Assembly (NCBI GenBank): GCA_030612445.1
Contig: JAUWNW010000015.1
Coordinates: 1-35,595, forward strand
Reading direction: 5' to 3'
Length of the DNA stretch: 35,595 nt
From: Candidatus Aminicenantota bacterium
GTDB taxonomy: Bacteria > Acidobacteriota > Aminicenantia > Aminicenantales > Aminicenantaceae
The notes beneath the pieces were generated by a model that saw nothing but the letters and a program-made list of their open reading frames with translations, was not told the origin of the DNA and ran no database searches. Positions 11,091-19,900 of the stretch are shown here, piece after piece. A program made the translations under genes and the position numbers. Position 1 is the first letter of the stretch; each line of letters begins with the position of its first letter.

Positions 11091-12080
11091 ATGCCTACAA
11101 ACTTGCCCCCTCAATATTTTGATGTCGAAAAAAAACTCAAAATCACAAATGATCCCCATGAAAAAATCACAATAATGGAGGAACTGCTTTCCATTATTCC
11201 AAAGCACAAAGGTACCGAAAAACTTCAGGCATTATATAAAACAAAAATAGCCAAATTAAAAAGCAAAATAGAGAAAAAACCTACAAAAGCCAAACACGCA
11301 GCCTCCTTTCACATCAATAGCGCCGGTGCCGGACAAGTCATTCTGATAGGACCGCCCAATTGCGGAAAATCCACGCTTATCCGTTCTCTTACAAATGCTA
11401 CGCCTGAAATCGGTGACTATCCTTTCACCACGCACGCTGCTTTGCCAGCCATGCTGAAATACAAAGATATCCAAATCCAGCTAATAGATATTCCCCCGGT
11501 AACCCCAGATTATTTTGAATACTGGCAGGCAGAGATCATAAAAAACGCAGATGCTGCCCTTATCATTGTTGACTTAGGCAAGCCTAACGGAGCACTCGAT
11601 TTCCTGGGCTTGTTGGAAAAACTCAAAGAGAAAAATATTGAGATTATTCCAGAAAAAAAGAAAGTATTAAATGATAATGTGAACATTAAAAAAAGAGCAT
11701 TGATCCTGGCAAATAAATCGGATCTCCCCTATGCTGAAAATAATTTGAAATCTCTAAAAGAGGTTTTAGAGCCCGGTTTTGAAGTAATATTGATATCAAC
11801 CGCCCGGATGGACAGCCTGCAAGAACTAAAAAATAGAATATTCCTTCTGCTCGATGTCCTGCGTGTTCACAGCAAAACACCGGGAAAAAAGGCATCTCTT
11901 GATGAGCCTTATGTTTTTAAAAAAGGAAGCACCCTCTTAGACATGGCAAAAAGTGTGCATAGGGATTTTGCTAATAAATTACAATTCGCCCGACTATGGA
12001 ACAAAAATCAATACAATGGTCAAAAAATCAACCGTGACTATATACTGCAGGACGGAGACATAATCGAATTACACCTCTAA
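11091..12080 (+). CDS. Obg/DRG-related GTPase with TGS domain
   Basis: This is a P-loop GTPase of 329 residues related to the Obg/DRG group. Such proteins usually bind ribosomes or translation factors; the specific role here is unknown. A helical N-terminal region rich in Lys (1-75) precedes the G domain. G1 is GPPNCGKS (87-94), a Thr-rich switch GDYPFTTHAALPA follows, G3 is DIPP (133-136) and G4 is NKSD (208-211). The C-terminal TGS domain (about 268-329) includes EPYVFKKGSTLLDMAKSVH and YILQDGDIIELHL. The G3 motif has Pro where most GTPases have DxxG glycine, which may alter hydrolysis. The gene stands alone between a repeat block and tRNA-Pro. Confidence 0.85.
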   Translation: MPTNLPPQYFDVEKKLKITNDPHEKITIMEELLSIIPKHKGTEKLQALYKTKIAKLKSKIEKKPTKAKHAASFHINSAGAGQVILIGPPNCGKSTLIRSLTNATPEIGDYPFTTHAALPAMLKYKDIQIQLIDIPPVTPDYFEYWQAEIIKNADAALIIVDLGKPNGALDFLGLLEKLKEKNIEIIPEKKKVLNDNVNIKKRALILANKSDLPYAENNLKSLKEVLEPGFEVILISTARMDSLQELKNRIFLLLDVLRVHSKTPGKKASLDEPYVFKKGSTLLDMAKSVHRDFANKLQFARLWNKNQYNGQKINRDYILQDGDIIELHL

Positions 12081-12094
12081 AAACAGCATAAACC

Positions 12095-12123
12095 TTTACT
12101 CAACCTCCATTTACCGCTATAAT
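12095..12123 (+). promoter_or_regulatory. Promoter of tRNA-Pro
   Basis: TTTACT (12095-12100) and a perfect TATAAT (12118-12123) are spaced by 17 bases. The -10 ends 14 bases before the tRNA. Confidence 0.75.
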
Positions 12124-12137
12124 TGAGCAGAAATTAT

Positions 12138-12211
12138 CGGGGCGTAGCGTAGCCTGGTAGCGCACAGCGTTCGGGACGCTGGGGTCGTGGGTTCGAATCC
12201 CACCGCCCCGA
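12138..12211 (+). tRNA. tRNA-Pro (anticodon CGG)
   Basis: The 74-base cloverleaf has acceptor CGGGGCG/CGCCCCG with discriminator A, an anticodon stem-loop CAGCG-TTCGGGA-CGCTG giving anticodon CGG, and a T arm GTGGG-TTCGAAT-CCCAC. The C1-G72 pair and A73 are typical of bacterial tRNA-Pro. CCA is not encoded. Confidence 0.96.
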
Positions 12212-12242
12212 TCATTTTCCGCCTCCCCCCCCACGGCAATAA

Positions 12243-12268
12243 ACGACAAGATACGACAAGAAGCGACA
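12243..12268. repeat. Short decamer repeat downstream of tRNA-Pro
   Basis: ACGACAAGAT, ACGACAAGAA and GCGACATTT follow one another. This is a small tandem repeat in the otherwise empty 160-base stretch between the tRNA and the DUF362 gene. It is not a copy of the tRNA end, so it is not evidence of an attachment site. Confidence 0.5.
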
Positions 12269-12374
12269 TTTATGGCTGTCTTATTGACAGAGTTTAATTT
12301 CAGATTTATTTTATTAGTGTCAGCACAGCAAAAAGTTGAGAAAGTTGTCAGAAAAGCAGAAGGGGGGGATGATG

Positions 12375-13445
12375 TTAAGAAATTTCAATCAATTCATAAT
12401 CATTAGTTCCCAATCCGATCTTCTCTCCGTATATAAGCTGAACAGACCAGTCAATATCATTTTGGATTTTTAAAACATCCTTTCCAGCAGTTTTGTTCAC
12501 AAGATCAACTGAAGCCCTGTCAACAGCAACAGGATCCAGGGACCCGAGGATACCGATATCCTCTACTATCAAAGGAGCATCCTTACACATACAATCACAA
12601 TCTTTTGTAATTTTTATGAGGAAATTAATATATCCAGCTTTTTTATGAAAAAGTTTCTGAACAGCTGCAGCATACTCTGCCATTTTCTCCTGCACTCTGA
12701 CTTTATCACTATCCCATGTAAGCTTGACGGCACCTGCCGTACATACTACTAGACACTCTCCACACCCGATACATTTATCTTCTTGAATAAAAGCTTTTCC
12801 ATTTTTTTCTACAATACTATCAGCTGGACAGTAATCAAAACAAGTACCGCAAAAGTTGCAGACTTCCTGATTTATACGGGGATGGACCACAGAATGCTGC
12901 TCCAGTTTTCCCGCACGAGATGCACATCCCATCCCCAGATTCTTAATAGCTGCCCCAAAGCCTGTGAGAATATGCCCGGTAAAATGACTCAAACACAACA
13001 GGATATCTGTATGCGCGAAAGTACCAGCAACCTTTGCGATTTTCACTCTAGGAAGGTCAACTTGCACATTCTCTTCATACCTGCCAATAATCCCATCCGC
13101 AATAATGACAGGAATCCCAAGGGCCGCCTGGGTGAAACCATGTCCATGAGCAAGATTTTGATGTTTTACAGAATTTGACCGGTGCCCTATATAAAGAGTA
13201 TTTGTATCAGTAAAAAATACCTGTGCCTTCTTTTGTTTAAGCCGTTTAATCAAAGAGGAAAGCCAGAGAGGCTTTATGAAACCTTTATTGCCTTTTTCTC
13301 CAAAATGAATTTTGAGAGCAGTAAAAGAATCCTCTTCTATCTCCTTTTCCAAGCCCAGCCGGACAAAAACTTTCTCTGTTTTTTTTGCCAGGCTATTGAA
13401 CACTTCTTTCCCGGTGGCAGGGATAAAAAAAACTTGTGAGGACAT
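12375..13445 (-). CDS. DUF362-family protein with two [4Fe-4S] ferredoxin motifs
   Basis: The N-terminal two-thirds of this 356-residue protein match the DUF362 pattern (TALKIHFGEKGNKGFIKP, FTDTNTLYIGHRS, a GFGAAIKNLGMGC stretch). An inserted bacterial ferredoxin module has two cysteine clusters: CNFCGTCFDYCP (about 196-207) and CIGCGECLVVC (225-235). A further C-D-C-M-C cysteine group lies near residue 285. Such proteins are presumed cytoplasmic redox proteins, but no reaction is established. The ATG lies immediately after the stop of the upstream aminotransferase (TGATATG), so the two genes are translationally linked and probably act together. No signal peptide is visible. Confidence 0.85.
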   Translation of the reverse strand: MSSQVFFIPATGKEVFNSLAKKTEKVFVRLGLEKEIEEDSFTALKIHFGEKGNKGFIKPLWLSSLIKRLKQKKAQVFFTDTNTLYIGHRSNSVKHQNLAHGHGFTQAALGIPVIIADGIIGRYEENVQVDLPRVKIAKVAGTFAHTDILLCLSHFTGHILTGFGAAIKNLGMGCASRAGKLEQHSVVHPRINQEVCNFCGTCFDYCPADSIVEKNGKAFIQEDKCIGCGECLVVCTAGAVKLTWDSDKVRVQEKMAEYAAAVQKLFHKKAGYINFLIKITKDCDCMCKDAPLIVEDIGILGSLDPVAVDRASVDLVNKTAGKDVLKIQNDIDWSVQLIYGEKIGLGTNDYELIEIS

Positions 13446-13446
13446 A

Positions 13447-14553
13447 TCAGGCTTTCCAATCGTATCCTACAGCGGCAAGAGTCGATTCAATCGCACTTAT
13501 GGCAAATTCAACCTGAGAAAAGGATAGATTCCCCATATGCCCCATCCTGAAGACCTTTCCTGCTACCTCCCCCAGACCTCCGGCTACTATTACTCCCTTA
13601 TCCGCCAAAGTGCTGCGGAATGATTTATCTTCAACTCCTTCCGGGTAATAGACAACAGATAAAGTATTTGCCAGAAATGCGGGTTTAGTAAATAGTTTGA
13701 ATCCAAATGTTTTTAAAGCTGCCCTGAAAGTCTGTGCGATTTTTTCATGCCGGTCAAATCGCCTTTCCATACCTTCTTCCAGCATTATTTCTGTGCCTTC
13801 ATAAAAAGCCCTTATCTCATTCACACATGGGGTTGAAAAGTATTTGGATGGATCTTTCATTATCGGCAGCCAGCGCAAAAGATCGGCATAATATGCAGGA
13901 ATAGATTTCATCTGCTTTCTTTTCTGCATGGCTCTCTCGGACATTACCACTATTGCAAGTCCCGGAGGGACTCCAAAGCATTTTTGAGCTGCAGTTACAA
14001 TCACATCAACACTCCAATCATCCATCCGCTCTTCAATTCCACCAGTGGCGCAAACTCCATCAATAATAAACAGACTATTACTGCCTTTTAACAGTTCCGC
14101 ATAAGCTTTTACTGGCGCACAGGCTCCAGTTGCAGTATCAACATGAGTAGAAGCGACTGCAGCATAATTCTCCTGAGAAAGCCGGGCTTCAAGTTCTGCT
14201 TCTGGAACGGCTTCGCCCCAGGCAGATTGAATAACATCACAACCGATTCCAAAACTCTCTGCAATCTGAGACATCCTTTCCCCAAAATATCCCTGAGAGA
14301 GAACAAGTATCTTTTCTTCTTGCGCAACAGTATTTAGTAATGCCATCTCCATGGACAGGGTCCCAGCTCCGGCAACAATAAATGGTTCCCCTCTCATACA
14401 GAATACGATCTTCTTCAAATTTTCCAAAGCATCCTTTGTTTCGCTGATCATTATCGGACTTACATGAGACACAGTAGGTAAAGAAAGCTTGTTAATAATA
14501 CGCGGATGGACGGGTGTCGGACCCGGGATTAAAAGTAATTTTTCTTTTTCCAT
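13447..14553 (-). CDS. PLP-dependent class V aminotransferase (alanine/serine-glyoxylate type)
   Basis: The 368-residue protein is a fold-type I PLP enzyme of the alanine-glyoxylate / serine-pyruvate aminotransferase group. It begins with the typical LLIPGPTPVHPRI. It has the substrate/cofactor region GAGTLSMEMAL, the PLP-ring Asp in LFIIDGVCATGG (D165) and the Schiff-base lysine K191 in TAAQKCFGVPPGL. The C-terminal small domain contains the conserved GGLGEVAGKVFRMGHMG. Substrate cannot be read from sequence: alanine, serine or another amino donor is possible. Its start has GGAG 11 bases upstream. It is the first gene of a two-gene operon with the DUF362 ferredoxin protein. Confidence 0.88.
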   Translation of the reverse strand: MEKEKLLLIPGPTPVHPRIINKLSLPTVSHVSPIMISETKDALENLKKIVFCMRGEPFIVAGAGTLSMEMALLNTVAQEEKILVLSQGYFGERMSQIAESFGIGCDVIQSAWGEAVPEAELEARLSQENYAAVASTHVDTATGACAPVKAYAELLKGSNSLFIIDGVCATGGIEERMDDWSVDVIVTAAQKCFGVPPGLAIVVMSERAMQKRKQMKSIPAYYADLLRWLPIMKDPSKYFSTPCVNEIRAFYEGTEIMLEEGMERRFDRHEKIAQTFRAALKTFGFKLFTKPAFLANTLSVVYYPEGVEDKSFRSTLADKGVIVAGGLGEVAGKVFRMGHMGNLSFSQVEFAISAIESTLAAVGYDWKA

Positions 14554-14588
14554 TGTATTTTTTTCTCCATATCCCTAATTTTTATTAA

Positions 14589-14612
14589 CCTAGACTATTC
14601 ATAAAAAATGTC
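14589..14612 (-). repeat. Solo right end of the TTAA-type mobile repeat
   Basis: CCTAGACTATTCATAAAA then AATGTC matches the right terminus of the other copies and is preceded by TTAA (14585-14588). No partner end is seen. It lies between the promoter and the start of the aminotransferase gene, inside the predicted 5' leader. Confidence 0.65.
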
Positions 14613-14619
14613 GATATAT

Positions 14620-14648
14620 ATAATATAAAGTAAAATGCAAATTGTAAA
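14620..14648 (-). promoter_or_regulatory. Promoter of the aminotransferase-DUF362 operon
   Basis: On the minus strand TTTACA (14643-14648) and TATTAT (14620-14625) are 17 bases apart. Transcription would run into the repeat end and give a leader of about 60 bases. Confidence 0.65.
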
Positions 14649-14703
14649 TTATTTCATTGCTTCATTGTTAAAAACTAGTAACAGGTAAATACAGCAGAAT
14701 AAA

Positions 14704-15315
14704 TCAAGGATTAATTATTAATGGGATTATTTTTTGCTTTAGCTCCTTATATGAATCAACTCTATCTGCAGCATTTGATTCGATTTGATCTTCTTTGTTT
14801 CCTAAAATAAAAACTTTATCAATTCCTGCAGCCTCAGCTGCAAGAATATCAAAAAAAGAATCCCCTACCACACAGCACTCAGTGTTGCTAAAAGCAAACC
14901 TTTTTAAAACCTCAAGAAAAGGATCAGCAGAAGGCTTCCAGAGCCCGCTTTCTCTGGACATGACCAGATCAAAGCTCAACTTGAATTTTCCCAAAAGGAA
15001 AGCAACATTTTTTCTGGAATTATTAGTAACCAGAGATGTTTTTATCTTCCGTTCCTGGACAAATTCCAAAAAATCCTTTATTCCATCCTTAAGCTCAGCC
15101 CTCTGTGTCGCTATTTGCTCATATTTCTTAAGGACCTCCCATTTTTTTGTTTTTTCCGGTTCTTTTAGTCCTTGAAGATAAGGCAGGATTGGCTTTCCTC
15201 CGGTATTCAGGTCAGATTTGATTTTTTTCCAATCATACGAAACATCCACAATAGTCCCATCCATGTCAAAAATAATTAATTTAATCTTCATTTTTATTGT
15301 TGTCTGTTTTTTCAT
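14704..15315 (-). CDS. HAD-family phosphatase (phosphoglycolate phosphatase-like)
   Basis: This is a haloacid dehalogenase-superfamily hydrolase. Motif I is IIFDMDGTIVD (nucleophile Asp and acid-base Asp), motif II is TSLVTNNSRK, motif III contains the Lys of GLWKPSADPF, and motif IV is VVGDSFFDILAAEAAG. A helical cap lies between motifs I and II, as in the phosphoglycolate phosphatase/beta-phosphoglucomutase group, so the substrate is a small phosphorylated metabolite that cannot be named. The open frame extends upstream to 15399, but that part is hydrophobic and unlike the family. The likely start is ATG at 15315 (MKKQTT) or 15291 (MKIKLIIFD); neither has a strong ribosome site. It is divergent from the small membrane-protein gene. 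Confidence 0.82.
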   Translation of the reverse strand: MKKQTTIKMKIKLIIFDMDGTIVDVSYDWKKIKSDLNTGGKPILPYLQGLKEPEKTKKWEVLKKYEQIATQRAELKDGIKDFLEFVQERKIKTSLVTNNSRKNVAFLLGKFKLSFDLVMSRESGLWKPSADPFLEVLKRFAFSNTECCVVGDSFFDILAAEAAGIDKVFILGNKEDQIESNAADRVDSYKELKQKIIPLIINP

Positions 15316-15367
15316 TCCAATATAATCATACAATAGTAAAAGGAAAATGGAAAATGGTAACCAGATT

Positions 15368-15376
15368 TGATATAAT
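15368..15376 (+). promoter_or_regulatory. Extended -10 promoter of the small membrane-protein gene
   Basis: TGATATAAT combines an extended -10 (TGn) with a perfect TATAAT. No good -35 is visible 17 bases upstream. AAGGAG at 15403-15408 then precedes the ATG at 15417. Confidence 0.55.
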
Positions 15377-15416
15377 TTGTTAAAAGGTTTATGATACATA
15401 AAAAGGAGAAGTTCTC

Positions 15417-15683
15417 ATGGAAAAATTCTTAGCTGTTTTTTTTGGGTTAGTTTCAATGGCCGGCGGAGTTTTGCTGGTAATATTTGTATGGGGGCCTTTG
15501 GTCCTTAATTTTGTACTTGCTTGTATCCCTCTCGTTCTATTTTTCGGAGGTATGATCGCCTTCCTTGCAGGGATCAGCAGTATGAAAGATGCTTCCAGAG
15601 TAAAAAAGCTTGAAGAAGAGCCGGAAGTAAAAACTGAAGAAAAGCCGGAAGTAAAAGCTGAAGAAGAGCCAATCAAAGAATAA
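15417..15683 (+). CDS. Small membrane protein with two helices and acidic repeat tail
   Basis: The product is 88 residues and I do not recognise its family. Two hydrophobic segments (about 5-27 and 32-52) would form a transmembrane hairpin. The rest is a charged tail in which the unit EEPEVK recurs (EEEPEVK, EEKPEVK, EEEP), probably an extended cytoplasmic or periplasmic tail. A clear AAGGAG ribosome site and an extended -10 support that it is expressed. Its stop abuts the stop of the convergent ribbon-helix-helix gene with no gap. No function can be given. Confidence 0.75.
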   Translation: MEKFLAVFFGLVSMAGGVLLVIFVWGPLVLNFVLACIPLVLFFGGMIAFLAGISSMKDASRVKKLEEEPEVKTEEKPEVKAEEEPIKE

Positions 15684-16100
15684 TTATTTCTTTTTACCTG
15701 TAGTTTTTTTGCTGCTCTCCTTAGCGGATTTATCCATTTCATTTATGACAATTGTTTTAAGTTCTTCTCTAATTGTTTCCATTTTTTTTAATTTTCCAGT
15801 TATCTTAGCGAAAATATCTTTCTGCACGCCTATGCCTTCCTGAATAAGAAATGCAGCGCTTTCAGAACGGCTTTTAAAAAGGCCTGCCTCTACAAGCATG
15901 TTTAACTTCTCATTACATTCATCATTCACCCTGATCGTCAGGACTGTATTACGAGATGATAAAGCTTTATCCACAATTTTTCTTAAAGATTCAGCAGTTT
16001 TTGTGGCGATTTTTTCTACCTGAGCGCCTAATTCATCCAGAGGATGCCGTTTTTTGTTCTTTTCAGCTGAGCCTTTATTTCCTGTTTTATTGTCTTTCAT
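15684..16100 (-). CDS. Ribbon-helix-helix (CopG/Arc-type) DNA-binding protein
   Basis: This 138-residue protein carries a ribbon-helix-helix domain at about 53-90. The beta strand is TVLTIRVNDECNEKL and the two helices cover LNMLVEAGLFKSRSESAAFL, with the Ser/Arg turn typical of the fold. The N-terminal 45 residues and the C-terminal 35 are Lys-rich and probably disordered; the tail KKTTGKKK is basic enough to bind nucleic acid. It is much longer than a minimal CopG antitoxin, and no toxin gene is adjacent. The start has GGAGG about eight bases upstream. A palindrome overlaps its own -10, which suggests self-repression. It is convergent with the small membrane protein. Confidence 0.82.
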   Translation of the reverse strand: MKDNKTGNKGSAEKNKKRHPLDELGAQVEKIATKTAESLRKIVDKALSSRNTVLTIRVNDECNEKLNMLVEAGLFKSRSESAAFLIQEGIGVQKDIFAKITGKLKKMETIREELKTIVINEMDKSAKESSKKTTGKKK

Positions 16101-16118
16101 TTTCAGAGCCTCCTGTTT

Positions 16119-16163
16119 TTTGTAATCTAATTACAAATTACAACAATACTCATTATTTGTCAA
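16119..16163 (-). promoter_or_regulatory. Promoter with overlapping palindromic operator of the ribbon-helix-helix gene
   Basis: On the minus strand TTGACA (16158-16163) and TAATTT (16135-16140) are 17 bases apart. TTTGTAAT (16119-16126) and ATTACAAA (16130-16137) form a perfect 8-bp inverted repeat with a 3-base centre. The palindrome covers the -10 and the predicted transcription start, the usual place for a repressor site. Binding by the adjacent protein is inferred. Confidence 0.65.
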
Positions 16164-16207
16164 GTATCAATATTTCACCCGGAGCTTGCCAATTTTTTCT
16201 AAGCTTC

Positions 16208-16470
16208 TGAGCCTTAAGCAAGAATCAGGTCAGTTGATACGAAAAAACAAAGAAAAATAATATTAGACACGGAGGGACGCTGAGGACACAGATACGACTA
16301 AAACGTTGATTTGTTTTGCCCATGAATCGGCAAAACAAATCAACCCTTCATCACTTCGCCCCGCGAAGTAATTTTTAATATACTCGGAAAGAAGAAGTGA
16401 ACCGTGTCTAATGCTTTATCACTTTAATCCGTGTCCTTAGCGTCATCATAGTAAAATTTTCTTTTTCTAA
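16208..16470. repeat. Modular hairpin repeat, copy B (inverted relative to copies A and C)
   Basis: The block starts with a 31-base string (16208-16238) that is repeated exactly, in reverse complement, at 29802-29832. It then has ATTAGACACGG (16262-16272) paired with CCGTGTCTAAT (16402-16412), and GACGCTGAGGACAC (16276-16289) paired with GTGTCCTTAGCGTC (16431-16444, one mismatch). Inside are a perfect 16-bp hairpin (16305-16320 with 16329-16344, 8-base loop) and ACTTCGC/GCGAAGT (16353-16359, 16363-16369). No gene is present. Confidence 0.8.
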
Positions 16471-16497
16471 ATTGCATAATTGTGTTAAAATTTTTTT

Positions 16498-16932
16498 GTG
16501 AGCAATCTCCTTGTTTCATTACTTTTGTTAACCTCCCTCCAGATCTCCCCTTTTTCCAGTGATATTGAAAAAGCATTTCTGCAAAATAATGAAAAAATGC
16601 TATTCGCTTTGTTTCCAGAAAACGGCTATATCAACATTTCTTTCCCTGATCCGATCTCATTTTCCGATCAGATCTCAAGCCAGCAAGCTTACTATCTTTT
16701 CAAAAATATTTTCTCCTCTTTTTCAACTTTTGAATTTTTCTCTGAACCTCTCTATAAAACAGCAAACGAAAATAGTTTTATACTAAAGACCAGGTGGTCT
16801 TTTCGTAATAGGAAAAGCCGCCACCAATATGTCTTTCAGGTATTCTTTTATATAACAAAGCTTGAAGTCCCAAGCAATGAACCTGGAAAGCATCAATGGC
16901 AAATAACAGAACTAAAGGCGGCAGAGATCTAA
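16498..16932 (+). CDS. Small secreted protein, DUF4783-like
   Basis: This 144-residue protein begins with a short hydrophobic stretch (LLVSLLLLTSLQISPFSS) that fits a signal peptide. The mature part (IEKAFLQNNEKMLFALFP, QAYYLFKNIFSSFSTFEF, then alternating strands ending KHQWQITELKAAEI) has the look of the small NTF2-like DUF4783 proteins of the periplasm; this match is from memory of the pattern and is tentative. The start is GTG at 16498, with no ribosome site. A TAAAAT box (16486-16491) sits seven bases upstream, so the transcript may be leaderless. The 3' end overlaps the proposed start of the histidine kinase by 37 bases, which points to coupled expression. Confidence 0.65.
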   Translation: MSNLLVSLLLLTSLQISPFSSDIEKAFLQNNEKMLFALFPENGYINISFPDPISFSDQISSQQAYYLFKNIFSSFSTFEFFSEPLYKTANENSFILKTRWSFRNRKSRHQYVFQVFFYITKLEVPSNEPGKHQWQITELKAAEI

Positions 16933-19900
16933 ATCAAAATATGCGCCATGTCATGAAAAAAATCTCAAAGTACGGCTTTATTCTTTCTCTTTTACTCGCT
17001 TCTTTCTTTTTGATCCTGGCTATGACGCGGCCAAATGGGGTCCCCTTAAATTATTATCAGAAAAGTTTAAAACAACTAAGATCCAAATCAAAATCAGTTA
17101 AACTAAAATTCCAGGAACTACTCAAGGAAACAGCCAAAAATAAAACCAGGGCAGTAGAAATTAAGATCCCGGAAAAAATCAACGACCTTTTCAATACTTT
17201 AAGACAGTTAAACTCTTCCTCAAAAAACAGCGGTATTGGATATTACAATAGATTTGGAGAGCTTATACTATGGAACGGCCGTGTTATCGATCTTCAAAAT
17301 CTCCTCACACAAAAATCCGCCCCTTTTATATCCCAAAAAGGATCGATTGTTATTCATAAGAAGACTTCTTTCTACCTTATTTCAATCCAAAACCTGGGAG
17401 AAAAAGGCTATATAATCTTTTATCGGCTCTTAGCCTTTATTCCTCAATTCAAAGCTCAGTACCTAAAGGAATATCACTTTTTAAAAGAAGACCTGATGCA
17501 AAACTGCAGTATTGACTTCTGGGATTATCGAGAAGATGTCAGCGGATTTGAAAAAATATTTACCAAGCATAACGATGAATTTATCGGCCAACCAAGGCTT
17601 CAAAATGAAATTCAGACAATTTTTTTTCCTTTAAGAAACGAAGAAAGCAAGATCATAGCTACAGTTACTCTAAGCTCTTTATCGCTTCCTGTAAAACTTT
17701 CTTCTCAAAGAGAAAACCTTATGCTTATTTTTTATATCTTTTTAGGAATAAGCCTACTATTTCTCCTTAATCTCTTTCTAAAAACCCCTTCTTTCATTCA
17801 TTCCCCCAAACTGTGGAACAGCCTATTTATAGTTCTAATACTAATAGGACTGCGGGTCCTATTCTTTCCCCTAAGTCAACTGGAGGCTGTACAATCTTTA
17901 CAGTTTTTTTCTCCTTCATCCGCCAGCTTCATCTTCTTATGGGACCTGGCAAAATCACCGGCAGATTTATTCCTGACTTCTTTTTTTCTTTTTCTCATCA
18001 TAAACTTTCTATTTTATCGGTTCAAAAAATTTCTCAAGCCCAAACAGAGCAATCCTTCTCTTCTGCTTTCGCTGTTTATTAATTCAGCTGTTACAGCACT
18101 TTCATTCTCTCTTCTTCTGTTTATGCAAAAAATCCTTTTTAAACTAACTGCCAATTCCAGTTTTAATCTGCTTAAGATTTCCCATGATCTGTCTTTTATT
18201 TTCCTTCATATAGGTATCCTTTTAACTTTTATAGTCATAATAATTCTCATATATTCCGGATTTAAATTAGCTTCTAGTTATTCTTCCCGCTTTTTCACTT
18301 TTATTATCCTTTTGCTATTAGGATTCACTATATTGCAGTTTCTTCCCCAAGTAAAACTATCATTCCTGATTACCTTATGCCAAACAGCTCTGATTGCTGC
18401 AGTAGCTGCTTCAGCTTATTTTAATAAAGTTAAATCAAAAAAAGAAATCCTGGCTATTATTTTTATTCTATCAGTATTGCTTGTCCATGGAACGGTCAAT
18501 AAAGCAAATATCATGAAACACTCATCTTTAGTGGAAAATTCTCTTCAGAACTTGATTAAATCCCAGAAAAATTGGGGTTATTTTCTTATGCAACAGACAG
18601 TCTTAGAAATTGACAAAAGAAATGATGAAATAATTTCACTTTTTTCAAGCTCTCAGCCCCTTGACCTGGCAAACTCTCTTTGGAATAAAACTCTTCTGGC
18701 AAAATTTAACTGGTATTCAAGCTTGGAAATAATAGACCCGGAAGGGAAATCTCTTTCCCATTTTTCTCTTAATATACTGGAACCTTACCAGCCTCACCTT
18801 GATCTCCCTTTAAGCCCAACTTGGACTATGCTTGAACAAAATTTGTCCTACTTGGTCAAAGACAAAGATTTCCTTACTGCTTACAAAGACTGGTTTGAAG
18901 CAGATAAATATCAAGGAAGAACTATCCTCCATCTCGCATTTGATTATGAAACACTCCCGTTTCTACATTTAGCTAATCCTTACTTTGAGCTTGTGAAAAT
19001 CACTTCTTTCCCCTCTCTTAATCAGCTTAATCTTGGATTCGTTGTTTTTAATATGCAGGGAAAACCAGCATATAATCCCAATAAAATATCATCAGGGATT
19101 CCTCCTGCTCTTCTTCAAAAGATCAAGGATTCAAAAGAATCAATATGGTCCACTTTCTCAGATAAAGGCAATAAATTCAAGTGTCTTTATTTTGAGAATA
19201 GTGACAAAATATATGCCCTATTTATTCCCATAAAAAGTATCCTCACTTACTTAGTTGAATATCTAAAACTCATTTCTCTGTATCTAGTCTTTTTTATCGC
19301 TGGTTTCCTTCTGTTCTCACTTATCTCCAGCCGGAAAAAATGGAAAAACCCTTTTTGGTCATTCTCAAATCGCGTTTACATCGCATTTACAATTGTTGCC
19401 TTAATACCACTTCTTGTTTTTACTTTTTCAACACGCAACTTCTTTGCAAATATTTTTACCCAGAATATTACCGAAGAAGCAGAAGCTCAAGCAAATTTTG
19501 CTCGCCGGGTCATGGAAGAATTTATTTTACTTCAACAGGAAGAAAGAATATCTTTGACTATTCCCCCTGATAATATGGTCCTTTGGATAAGCACAACCAT
19601 TTCCCATGACGTAAATTTATATGTTGACGGCAAACTAATCTCATCAAGCCGCCGGGAATTTTTTGATTCCGGGCTTCTTCCTGAGCTTATCGACGGTGAA
19701 ATTTATTATAAAATACAATTCGAAAACAACCCTTTCTACATGCAAACCCAAACGATCGGAGATTACTCTTTTCATACGCTTACTATCCCCTACTCATTCC
19801 AGGAATCTATTCTGCTGATTTCCCTCCCTTTTCCCCAAGAGCAGCAGGAAATCACCAAAACTTCAAGCGAATTGCTTGAATTTCTTTTCTTTATCTCCTT

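Noticed and set aside
10855-11175. Short open frames on both strands upstream of the TGS GTPase
   Set aside because: They lie in repeat copy A, and one overlaps the GTPase start in another frame. No family resemblance.
12212-12374. Integration (att) site or integrase remnant after tRNA-Pro
   Set aside because: No duplicate of the tRNA 3' end and no integrase gene is present; only a short decamer repeat is seen.
15389-15742. Minus-strand frame of 117 codons over the small membrane-protein gene
   Set aside because: It is the antisense of a gene with a good ribosome site and promoter, and it also overlaps the ribbon-helix-helix stop.
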